A DNA stretch of 32,118 nucleotides, taken from assembly GCA_947166445.1 (NCBI GenBank), contig CAMVED010000010.1, positions 1 to 32,118 of the forward strand. Reading direction: 5' to 3'. The translations under genes were made by a program, and so were the position numbers. The notes beneath the pieces are model-generated. The model searched no databases and was not told where the DNA came from. It saw only the letters and a list, made by a program, of their open reading frames with translations. Source of the stretch: an uncultured Mycoplasmatota bacterium. Lineage in GTDB: Bacteria > Bacillota_I > Bacilli_A > RF39 > UBA660. Positions 8,898 to 17,244 of the stretch are shown here, piece after piece. Each line of letters starts with the position of its first letter. The first letter of the stretch is position 1.

Positions 8898-9071
8898 ATG
8901 AATAATAAAGGATTTGCGATAACTACTATGGTATACGCTGCAATAATTTTATTTAGTTTAGTTATGTTTGCAGTTTTGGGTATAGAAAAAAACAAATATG
9001 TAAATCAAAAAACTTATGTTGAGGATATAAATGATCAATTAAATGATTGTTTGTCTGGAGGTAGTTGTTAA
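8898..9071 (+). CDS. 57-aa pilin-like/class III signal small membrane protein
   Basis: MNNKGFAITTMVYAAIILFSLVMFAVLGIEKNKYVNQKTYVEDINDQLNDCLSGGSC. SD ataggaga; extended -10 TGATATAAT at 8868-8876; stop overlaps next ATG (TAATG). Not in the ORF track. Confidence 0.75.
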   Translation: MNNKGFAITTMVYAAIILFSLVMFAVLGIEKNKYVNQKTYVEDINDQLNDCLSGGSC

Positions 9072-9562
9072 TGAAAAGAAATGGTTTTACATTAGTAGAA
9101 TTGATTGCAGTTTTAGTAATTTTATCTATTATTGGTATGCTTGCTGCTCCAAATATCATAAATTTAATGCAAACGGGAAAAGAAGGATCTTTTATTTCTG
9201 ATGCAGAAGAAATGGTTTCTACTGCTACTTATATGTATAAAATTCAAAGTGCTCGCGGATTCGAAGAAAGTGCTTTTGAAGAAATTAGTCAATATCAACA
9301 TAGAATATATATGAAAGATTTAACTGGTACTATTCCAGAGTCTGATCCATATGGATATACTTATGATACAAGCAATAGTTATATTAGTTTCGAAGAGCCT
9401 GATGATACTGAAACAACCGAAACAAGAACTGTTAAAGCATATTTTAAGTCTTGCAAAAAAGATGAAAGCGGTAGTATTATCAAATGTCATTGTATTAATG
9501 CAACTGATGAGAATGCTGATGCTACAAATATAAAAAATAGTTATATTGTTGATTGTAATTAA
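9071..9562 (+). CDS. Type IV pilin-like prepilin (N-methylation motif)
   Basis: MKRNGFTLVELIAVLVILSIIGMLAAPNIINL: class III signal peptide G|FTLVE. The track's 9065 is a TTG; the ATG at 9071 overlaps the upstream stop. Confidence 0.88.
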   Translation: MKRNGFTLVELIAVLVILSIIGMLAAPNIINLMQTGKEGSFISDAEEMVSTATYMYKIQSARGFEESAFEEISQYQHRIYMKDLTGTIPESDPYGYTYDTSNSYISFEEPDDTETTETRTVKAYFKSCKKDESGSIIKCHCINATDENADATNIKNSYIVDCN

Positions 9563-9578
9563 CAATATCTTTTTTTTT
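9543..9578 (+). terminator. Intrinsic terminator overlapping prepilin stop
   Basis: ATATTGTT...AACAATAT then c+T-run. Confidence 0.75.
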
Positions 9579-9631
9579 GACAAAATATGTGTTACAATAA
9601 AGTAGTAATCTTACTATAAAGAGGTGATATA

Positions 9632-12600
9632 ATGGCTAATCAAACTAGTGATAATAATAACAATAGTAACAATAATAATAGTATCAATAATAATGGTTTT
9701 AATTTAAATAGTTCATCTTCATCTCAAACTAGCGAAAATATAACTATTCCTAGAGCTAATAGTGTAAATCAAGGATTTGATAATACTCCTAATTTATCAC
9801 AAGGTTTTAATAATAAGAATTATTCTATGTCTGATTCAAATAATAACATTAATCAAAACTATAATCCTGCTTTAGGACAAAGAAAGAATAATAGAAATTC
9901 TGATTTAGCAAAGCCGGGATTAGATGATAATGATGATAAGAATAATGATCTGAAAAAAAATAATAGTTCTAATTCTGATCATTCTGGTAATGATTCTTCA
10001 AACGATGAACATAATCCTAACAAAGCTGATTCAAATTCTTCTATGTTAAGACATAACGATGATAATGGTATAAATAATACTAATAATCCTTATCGTTCTA
10101 ACAATATCAATAATAATCTTGATAGTGATAATGATAATGATTTAAGCAAATTTAATAAAAAAGGTATCAATAATAACAATAATAGTGAATTAACTAAACA
10201 AGCCACAAATAACGATAACAGTTATACTGATGATGATAAAAATAATACTACAAATTCTAATTCTAGTTTATTAAACAGTTCATTTTTTCTTAATCCTGTA
10301 ATGCGTAAAAGGATTATAATTTCTGGTTCTATTATAGCTGGAGTAATTATTTCTATTTTAATCTTTATTTCTATTCTTAACGCTTTAATTGTAGTAATAT
10401 CTACTTCTATGTGTGATAATGGGTCTTTAGGCAGCAGTTATTCTGGATCTGGAGATGTTTTGGAATTTATGTGTGGAATGAAAAGTCCTGTTGAAAATTA
10501 TATAGTTACAAGTAAATTCGGCTATAATGTTGATGATGTGCATGCTGGTAGACTTCATGCTGGTATAGATTTAGGGGTTTCAACCGGTACTCCAGTTTAT
10601 GCTGTACAAAGTGGTACTGTCGTTGGTACTGATACAAGTAGTGGATATGGTCATGATGTAGTTATAGACCATGGTGGTGGAATATTTACTAGATTTGCCC
10701 ATAATTCAAAATTGCTTGTTTCTAAAGGTGATATAGTTGCACAAGGTCAGCAAATTGCAGAAGCTGGTAGTACTGGTAATTCAACTGGTCCACATGGGCA
10801 TTTTGAAATAATGAAAACCACACTTAAAGATCTTTTTTCTGGATATCAAGATCCTAATGATTATTTTATGGATAATGCTAATTTTATGAATTCTTGTGGG
10901 TCTAGTGCTATTATTACTACTGCTAATTCTACAACTACGACTACGACTACTCAAAAATCTTATAGTTCATTGAAAACTTTAAAGACTTTATCTAAAAGTA
11001 CAGGGAGTACTAAAAGTATTAATATGAACGGTAAAAATCCTCAATCATTTGCATATTATAATAATTATTATTATGTACAATGGATATCTCCTGGTTCTAA
11101 GGGAAAGGATGGTTATATTCATAAATATGATAGTAACATATCGTTTAAAGGCTCATCGGCTAGCAAACAAGCAGTTGGGCATGGTAATGGTTTAACATAT
11201 TCTACTTTAGATAATCAGCTTTATTCTGTTACTGTTTCAGGTATTCGTGATAATACAAAAGCTACTATTATTGATCCTAATACTTTAAAAGTGGTAGGAA
11301 CAAAGAAGTTAGGTCATGGTACTTCTTCAATAGCTTATGATAGGTTAACAAATAGGTTTGTTACTTCATCAGGTGCTGCTGATGGAAAAACTTCAAGCAC
11401 CGGTTATTTATATGTATATGATTCTAGTTTATCAAAACAAGTAGGGGCTAAATCTATTGCTAAAAAGCGTTGGAAAACACCTGGTGATATTGCTGCGTAT
11501 GGGGGAATAGTATATGTTACAATTTCTTCATATGGTACGGGTAGTGGTGGTAATTATATTGATATGTATAATGAGGATACAGGAGATTATTTAGGAAGTT
11601 ATAGTGCTCCATATAGTGAAATTGAAGGTATTGATATAAATGACAATGGTGAAATAGTTTTATTATTTCATTCGTCTGATTTTATACAATTCACGGGAAT
11701 TAAAGCTAATGTTATTAATGGTTCTGCTGATGATAGTGCTACAAATGCTATTAATCTAGCTAATAATCAATGTTGCCTTAATGGTTCTAGTTCTAATACA
11801 ACTTATGCTTCAACTAGTAGTGAGTATTGTCCAAATGGTATTACAGTAACTGGTAATTACGCTGGTACATATGAATTAGATGATTACATTGAAAGAGTGG
11901 TTACTGCAGAGAATGGTGGAGCACATCCTGAAGCTTTAAAAGCACTGGCGATTGCCGCTAAAACTTACGCATTAAATAGGACAGATAATTGTAAAAAGAG
12001 TATTGAAAACAGTACTTCAGCTCAGGTAATGGCAAAAGAAGCATCAGCTAGGGTTAAAGAAGCTTTAGCGGATGTAAAAGGTTCAATAATGCTATACAAT
12101 GGAAATTACTTTTCGGCACAATATAGCAGTTTTTATGGTAAGTGTGATGGTTCTCAGTGTACTAGTACTTTTATTAAAACTCCATCTGAGGAAAAAGCTA
12201 CGTTTACAATGCCTTCTACGTATTTAACAACTGCTGCTGATGCTGGTCACGAATATGGCTTAAGTCAAAATGGATCTCATTATATGGCTACTGATCAAGG
12301 AAAAACTTTTGATGAAATTTTAAAATTTTTCTATGCAGATGGTATTGAAATAACTGGAGTTTCAAGTTCTGGTAATTCGTGTTCTTTAGGTGGAAGCGGA
12401 ACATATAAAAATGGGAAAATATGGGATTATAATCAAGCTGATTATTCTGATGCATATTGTGGAGGTACTATAGCTGATAGTGGTTGTGGACCTACTTCTA
12501 TGGCTATGGTAGTATCAACTTTGTTGAATGAAAAACATGATCCTACAGAGCTTGCAAAAGCCTCAAAAGTTTGTTCAACTGATAAGCATACATATTTTAC

Positions 12601-12922
12601 AGAAGCTGCTGAAAAATACGGTCTAAAAGCAGTTACGACAAAAGATCATGAAGAGGTTATGACTGCACTTAACAGGGGCGATTCGTTAGTAATTGCTAAC
12701 GTGACTAATGCAACAGTAGATGGACTTAATAATTTTTGGACTGCAGGTGGGCATTATATAGTACTTGCTGGACATGATGGACGCGATGTATGGGTTCAAG
12801 ATCCTAACAAAGCAATATCGGGTGTTAATAGATCTAATACTAAAGGTGATGGTGTCTATAATTTTGATAAATATATAAAGCCTGCTGCTACAATAGGTTA
12901 TATAATCATTAAAAAGGCTTAA
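9632..12922 (+). CDS. Membrane-anchored multidomain murein hydrolase: Asn-rich tail, TM, M23, propeller-like, SpoIID/LytB-like, C39-like peptidase
   Basis: N/D/S-rich residues ~1-224; MRKRIIISGSIIAGVIISILIFISIL TM; M23 motifs HAGID and GPHGHFEIM; SpoIID-like YIERVVTAENGGAHPEALKALAIAAKTYAL and YGLSQNGSHYMATDQGKTFDEILKFFY; C-terminal SGCGPTSMAM...GGHYIVLAGHD...VQDPN typical of C39-like fold. Confidence 0.88.
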   Translation: MANQTSDNNNNSNNNNSINNNGFNLNSSSSSQTSENITIPRANSVNQGFDNTPNLSQGFNNKNYSMSDSNNNINQNYNPALGQRKNNRNSDLAKPGLDDNDDKNNDLKKNNSSNSDHSGNDSSNDEHNPNKADSNSSMLRHNDDNGINNTNNPYRSNNINNNLDSDNDNDLSKFNKKGINNNNNSELTKQATNNDNSYTDDDKNNTTNSNSSLLNSSFFLNPVMRKRIIISGSIIAGVIISILIFISILNALIVVISTSMCDNGSLGSSYSGSGDVLEFMCGMKSPVENYIVTSKFGYNVDDVHAGRLHAGIDLGVSTGTPVYAVQSGTVVGTDTSSGYGHDVVIDHGGGIFTRFAHNSKLLVSKGDIVAQGQQIAEAGSTGNSTGPHGHFEIMKTTLKDLFSGYQDPNDYFMDNANFMNSCGSSAIITTANSTTTTTTTQKSYSSLKTLKTLSKSTGSTKSINMNGKNPQSFAYYNNYYYVQWISPGSKGKDGYIHKYDSNISFKGSSASKQAVGHGNGLTYSTLDNQLYSVTVSGIRDNTKATIIDPNTLKVVGTKKLGHGTSSIAYDRLTNRFVTSSGAADGKTSSTGYLYVYDSSLSKQVGAKSIAKKRWKTPGDIAAYGGIVYVTISSYGTGSGGNYIDMYNEDTGDYLGSYSAPYSEIEGIDINDNGEIVLLFHSSDFIQFTGIKANVINGSADDSATNAINLANNQCCLNGSSSNTTYASTSSEYCPNGITVTGNYAGTYELDDYIERVVTAENGGAHPEALKALAIAAKTYALNRTDNCKKSIENSTSAQVMAKEASARVKEALADVKGSIMLYNGNYFSAQYSSFYGKCDGSQCTSTFIKTPSEEKATFTMPSTYLTTAADAGHEYGLSQNGSHYMATDQGKTFDEILKFFYADGIEITGVSSSGNSCSLGGSGTYKNGKIWDYNQADYSDAYCGGTIADSGCGPTSMAMVVSTLLNEKHDPTELAKASKVCSTDKHTYFTEAAEKYGLKAVTTKDHEEVMTALNRGDSLVIANVTNATVDGLNNFWTAGGHYIVLAGHDGRDVWVQDPNKAISGVNRSNTKGDGVYNFDKYIKPAATIGYIIIKKA

Positions 12923-12931
12923 GGAGGCAAT

Positions 12932-13654
12932 ATGAAAAAGATATATGCATTACTAATTGGAATTGTGTTTTTAACAGGTTGTAGTGCTACTGCTAATATA
13001 TCTATTGATAAAGATAGTGTTGTTGAAAATATTAAAGTATATGAACAAGATACTAATCAATATAATAAATATAAAAATTGGAATGGTTTTCCAGTGCCTT
13101 TATACTATGATCAAGATCTTAAGGTGCCTTTATGGATGAAAGACAGGACAAAAGAAACTGGTGTTTCTTATTACGATGTAAAAAATGATGATAATAATAA
13201 AACTATAGAAACAACTGGTAAGTTTAAACTTAATAATCATAATCGTTCAAGTTTAGTTAGAAATTGTTTCAAGCTATATAATATTATTAATGAAGATTCA
13301 AAAACAATTTTTTCTACTAGTAAAGGATTAACATGCGCATTTAGAAATTTTGATATAAAAGTGTCTACTCCATATGTTGTTGTTGCGAATAATGCAGATA
13401 GAGTTGATTCTGAGAATAATGTTTTTACATGGAATATTAATTCTTCCAATGCAAAAACTGCTAGTGTATATTTAGAAATTGATTTTTCTAAAAGATTTAA
13501 TGAAGAAGACACTAATAGTAATAATGGTAACGCTACTCAAAATAGTAACAACTCTAATATTTTTGTATATATAATGATTGCATTAACTGTGTTGGTTATT
13601 ATTTCGGGATTATATTTCTATACTAATATTAAAAAACGTAATACTTCAATTTAA
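12932..13654 (+). CDS. Lipoprotein with C-terminal TM, unknown function
   Basis: MKKIYALLIGIVFLTGCS lipobox; C-terminal IFVYIMIALTVLVIISGLYFYTNIKKR; SD aaggagg. Confidence 0.8.
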   Translation: MKKIYALLIGIVFLTGCSATANISIDKDSVVENIKVYEQDTNQYNKYKNWNGFPVPLYYDQDLKVPLWMKDRTKETGVSYYDVKNDDNNKTIETTGKFKLNNHNRSSLVRNCFKLYNIINEDSKTIFSTSKGLTCAFRNFDIKVSTPYVVVANNADRVDSENNVFTWNINSSNAKTASVYLEIDFSKRFNEEDTNSNNGNATQNSNNSNIFVYIMIALTVLVIISGLYFYTNIKKRNTSI

Positions 13655-13666
13655 TAGGAGGTTTTT

Positions 13667-14410
13667 ATGAAATTAAGATATTTGCTTTTAATAGTATCTA
13701 TACTTTTATGCTTTAGTACTTTTAATGTAAGCGCTAGTAGCATTAATTATAATTTGAGAATAGATAAAAGCTTACATTTTTATGAAACAATTACATATAA
13801 TGTGGAGAGTAAGGATGTAAAAAATGATGGTGATTATCATTTCTTAACTTCTATAGTAAATGATCCAATATATTTTGATCTAAAAGAAGAAGTTCGTTAT
13901 AAAAAGAGTAGAACAACTACAAACAATGGATATTTAATTACTTTAAAACACGATTATTCATATTTATTTCTATCAAAAAGCAGAATAATTAATGAATGCT
14001 TTGCTAATAAGAACTATAATAATAATGGTTCAAGTATTTCATTCGAAGCATCAGATTTTTACTGCTCTCATCGAGCTGATAGTATTAAAGTTAGTATTAA
14101 CACAGATTTGGATGTTCTTTATTCAAATGCTAAGTCGAGTAATAATAATACTTATATTTGGAATAATATGTCTAGTAATTCTTCAATTAAATTTAGAGTT
14201 AAAAGACCTGGTATTGAAACTGAACCTATGGATGATATAGAGGAGAGTGAGCAAACTGAACAAGCCGAAGCATCTAGAGATAGTAAGGAACCTAATAAGA
14301 AAATCATTAGTAGTAATGTGTTAGCAGTTATATTTTCTTTAGTTTTGGTTTTTGTTATTATCGGTTTTGTGGTTTTAAAAAGAAAAAAAGATGAGTTAGA
14401 TAGATTTTAG
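13667..14410 (+). CDS. Secreted/membrane protein with C-terminal TM, apparently related to the preceding ORF
   Basis: Signal peptide MKLRYLLLIVSILLCFSTFNVSAS; C-terminal VLAVIFSLVLVFVIIGFVVLKRKK; SD aggaggt. Confidence 0.78.
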   Translation: MKLRYLLLIVSILLCFSTFNVSASSINYNLRIDKSLHFYETITYNVESKDVKNDGDYHFLTSIVNDPIYFDLKEEVRYKKSRTTTNNGYLITLKHDYSYLFLSKSRIINECFANKNYNNNGSSISFEASDFYCSHRADSIKVSINTDLDVLYSNAKSSNNNTYIWNNMSSNSSIKFRVKRPGIETEPMDDIEESEQTEQAEASRDSKEPNKKIISSNVLAVIFSLVLVFVIIGFVVLKRKKDELDRF

Positions 14411-14422
14411 TATAAAAAAAAC

Positions 14423-14453
14423 AAATCCTCTCATAATACAAATGGGAGGATTT
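14423..14453 (+). promoter_or_regulatory. Hairpin containing the RBS of the downstream lipoprotein gene
   Basis: AAATCCTCTCA (14423-14433) pairs with TGGGAGGATTT (14443-14453), 11 bp with one G-U; GGGAGG SD lies in the stem. Confidence 0.6.
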
Positions 14454-14456
14454 TAT

Positions 14457-15089
14457 ATGAAAAAAATTTTTGTTTTTCTTACATGTATTATGACAGTGTT
14501 TGTTTTAAGTGGATGTTCTATGAATAACACCCCTACAAGAAAGGTAGAAAGTTTTCTTGATAATTATACTAGTGGTAATGATACTGTACTTAGGCAATTA
14601 AAGGAAATGGTTGATTCTGATGCTATGATGAATGATTCTCAAAGAACTACATATAGCGATATTATGAAAAGACAATATAAGGACATGACATATGATATAA
14701 AAGATGAAAAAATCGATGGTAATGATGCAACTGTGACTGTTGAAATAGAAGTTTATGATTATTATAAAGCAAATCAAGAATCTCAAGATTATTTTAATAA
14801 TAATAGAGATGAATTTAAAGAAGATAATAGTGATTCAGAAGGTTTAGCAGAAGAAGCAAAAGGGGGAATTGAAAAAGCTACAGATGATGCAAAAGATGCC
14901 GTAGATAATGTTACTGATAATATTTCTAATTCTAAATATATTGATTATCGTTTAACTCAGTTACAAAATGCTAATGATAGAGTTAAGTATACTATTGATT
15001 TTACTTTAAAAAAAGTTGATGACAAATGGAAATTAAATGAAATAGATGATGCAACGCGTCAAAAAATACATGGATTATTTGAACACTAA
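14457..15089 (+). CDS. Lipoprotein of unknown function (DUF4878/DUF5105-like architecture)
   Basis: MKKIFVFLTCIMTVFVLSGCSMNN lipobox; start moved from 14442 to 14457 after GGGAGG SD; C-terminal YTIDFTLKKVDDKWKLNEID. Confidence 0.78.
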   Translation: MKKIFVFLTCIMTVFVLSGCSMNNTPTRKVESFLDNYTSGNDTVLRQLKEMVDSDAMMNDSQRTTYSDIMKRQYKDMTYDIKDEKIDGNDATVTVEIEVYDYYKANQESQDYFNNNRDEFKEDNSDSEGLAEEAKGGIEKATDDAKDAVDNVTDNISNSKYIDYRLTQLQNANDRVKYTIDFTLKKVDDKWKLNEIDDATRQKIHGLFEH

Positions 15090-15108
15090 AAAGTGTTCTT
15101 TATTTTTC
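15081..15108. terminator. Terminator between convergent genes
   Basis: GAACACT-aaaa-AGTGTTC then tttattttt. Confidence 0.75.
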
Positions 15109-15993
15109 TATAAATCTATAATAGTATTCGTCAAAAGTAAGATTGCTATAATTGTCATGCATATCCCTAGCTACTTTGATTCCAACATACCTATAATGCC
15201 ATGATTCATATATATAGCCATGAACGCTTTCTTTTCCTCTAGGATATCTTAAAATAAAACCATATTTATAGGCATTATTTTGCATCCATTTAAAAGAATC
15301 AGTGTTTTGAAAATCTAACATATTCCCGGTTTTATTAGAACTAACATCAATTGTGAGTCCGGTTTGATGTTCAGAGTGACCAGGTCTTGCTACATCGCTA
15401 TCTGCTTTTTCTGATCCATCATTTTTAACTTCATTCTTATATAATATATCTTGTGATTCGTATGATCTATAGGCACTCTGACCATATACTGGAGTACGAT
15501 TTTTTATTGATGCTTCACTTAACCTTTCAAAAGCATTTTTTGCTTCCTTTTTAAGCATTCTTTTATTTTGATTACCATATATAAAATATTTTGAATTAAT
15601 TTCCTCCAAATCATTTGGAACATAATTTTTATCTAATTTAGAGTATTTATTAACTAAAATCAGTATATCTTTAGAAATATCACAATTTCTTATATAATTA
15701 TAAAATCCATAATCTAAACCAATATTTACATGTGTTACAATATCTTCATGATTTAAGTTTTGATTTTTTTCATAGTATCTTATATAACGCTCACGATTTT
15801 CTTTCTTGAAACCTAATACATTTTTAAATAGTCCATAGTTAGTCATTACCTCAATATTGTTTTTGGATATTAGTCTACTTTCATAAGTTTTAGTTAAACC
15901 AAATAAAGAAACAGCAAATATCGTTAAAAATAGTATAACTATTAATCTTTTATTATTTATACTATCACTTCCTATATTATTAAATATATTCAA
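15100..15993 (-). CDS. M15-family (VanY/LdcB-like) D-Ala-D-Ala or LD-carboxypeptidase
   Basis: SEHQTGLTIDVSS...SFKWMQNNAYKYGFILRYPRGKESVHGYIYESWHYRYVG; N-terminal signal anchor. Start uncertain (TTG at 15993 or ATA at 15960). Confidence 0.88.
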   Translation of the reverse strand: MNIFNNIGSDSINNKRLIVILFLTIFAVSLFGLTKTYESRLISKNNIEVMTNYGLFKNVLGFKKENRERYIRYYEKNQNLNHEDIVTHVNIGLDYGFYNYIRNCDISKDILILVNKYSKLDKNYVPNDLEEINSKYFIYGNQNKRMLKKEAKNAFERLSEASIKNRTPVYGQSAYRSYESQDILYKNEVKNDGSEKADSDVARPGHSEHQTGLTIDVSSNKTGNMLDFQNTDSFKWMQNNAYKYGFILRYPRGKESVHGYIYESWHYRYVGIKVARDMHDNYSNLTFDEYYYRFIEK

Positions 15994-16057
15994 AAGGAAT
16001 ATAAATAATATTATTCTTTTTTGACAAATTTTTCATATTATTTAGTAGGTGAGTTTA

Positions 16058-17209
16058 ATGAAAAAAGTATTATTTCTATTTATTATAAGTTTAGTATTGT
16101 TACCAAGAGTAGTTTTTGCTAATGATGGCGATTTTACTCCAAATGCTAGTTCTGCGATACTGATCGATTACGATACTAAAGAGGTTTTATATGGTAAAGA
16201 TGAGAACAAAAGAACAAGTGTTGCATCTCTAACTAAAATGATGGGTTTAATACTAATAATGGAAAAAATTGATGAAGGTTCTTTAAAAACTAGTGAAATA
16301 CTGACAATTAGTAAAAATGCAAAAGAAATGGGTGGTACGCAGCTTTGGCTTGAAGAGGGTGAAAAAATATCGGTAGACGATCTTTTGAAGGGAATTACTA
16401 TGGCTAGTGCAAATGATGCTATGGTTGCTATGGCTGAAAGAATAAGTGGTACTGAAGCGGCTTTTGTAAAAAAAATGAATAATAAAGCAAGGGAATTAGG
16501 TTTAAAAAATACTAATTTTGTAAATTGTACAGGATTTGACGAAGAAGGGGCTTATTCAACAGCTTATGATATGTCAATAATAGCTAGTGAACTTTTAAAA
16601 CACAAAAAAATACTTGATTATACAAGTAAGTATGAGAGCTATGTAAGAGAAAATACTAATAATAAAACTTGGATTACTAATACGAATAAGTTGGTTAAAT
16701 TTTATAAGGGAGTGGATGGGTTAAAAACAGGTTATACTGATAATGCTGGATCTTCTATAGCAGTTACCGCTCAGAAAGATGGGTTAAGATTAATAGCAAT
16801 AAGCTTCGGGTATAATGATACTAGAACAAGAAATAGCGAAATGACAGCACTTTTAGATTATGGTTTCAATCAATACACAAGTAAAACAATAATAAAGAAA
16901 GATCAAATAATAAAACAAATATCATTACCTAAAGCCGACAAAGATAAAATAAATTTATTAGTTAAAGAAGATATAAATATAACAAATAAAATAGGATCTA
17001 ATCCTAAGAAGTATACTTATTATATAAAGCTAAAAGAAATAAGTTTTCCAGTAAAAAAAGGAGATACATTGGGAACACTATATTTAAAAACAGATTCAAA
17101 GATAATTAAGGAAGTAGATTTAATAACTGATACAGATATAAAAAAAGCAGGTATATTTAAACAATACTTCAAAGTATTAAAGAATATGATAAGTGGGGAT
17201 ATTATATAA
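16058..17209 (+). CDS. D-alanyl-D-alanine carboxypeptidase (S11, penicillin-binding protein)
   Basis: SxxK: SVASLTKMMG; SxN: SANDAM; KTG: GLKTGYTDNAGSS; signal peptide. Start moved from GTG 16049 to ATG 16058. Confidence 0.92.
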   Translation: MKKVLFLFIISLVLLPRVVFANDGDFTPNASSAILIDYDTKEVLYGKDENKRTSVASLTKMMGLILIMEKIDEGSLKTSEILTISKNAKEMGGTQLWLEEGEKISVDDLLKGITMASANDAMVAMAERISGTEAAFVKKMNNKARELGLKNTNFVNCTGFDEEGAYSTAYDMSIIASELLKHKKILDYTSKYESYVRENTNNKTWITNTNKLVKFYKGVDGLKTGYTDNAGSSIAVTAQKDGLRLIAISFGYNDTRTRNSEMTALLDYGFNQYTSKTIIKKDQIIKQISLPKADKDKINLLVKEDINITNKIGSNPKKYTYYIKLKEISFPVKKGDTLGTLYLKTDSKIIKEVDLITDTDIKKAGIFKQYFKVLKNMISGDII

Positions 17210-17244
17210 AAAAACTAAACCTAATGTTTATATATAGGTTTAGT
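17205..17244 (-). terminator. Intrinsic terminator for tmcAL
   Basis: ACTAAACCTA/TAGGTTTAGT perfect 10-bp stem, T-run on minus strand; overlaps the tmcAL 3' end. Confidence 0.75.

Noticed and set aside
9320-9583. Minus-strand ORF 9320-9583 and plus-strand ORF 9351-9533
   Set aside because: Shadow frames of the prepilin gene.
9640-10290. AAT/AAC-rich repeats as a CRISPR or satellite array
   Set aside because: Irregular codon-level repetition encoding Asn-rich protein; no fixed repeat/spacer unit.
13237-14786. ORFs 13237-13512 (-), 13992-14240 (+), 14598-14786 (-)
   Set aside because: Shadow frames inside well-supported CDSs.
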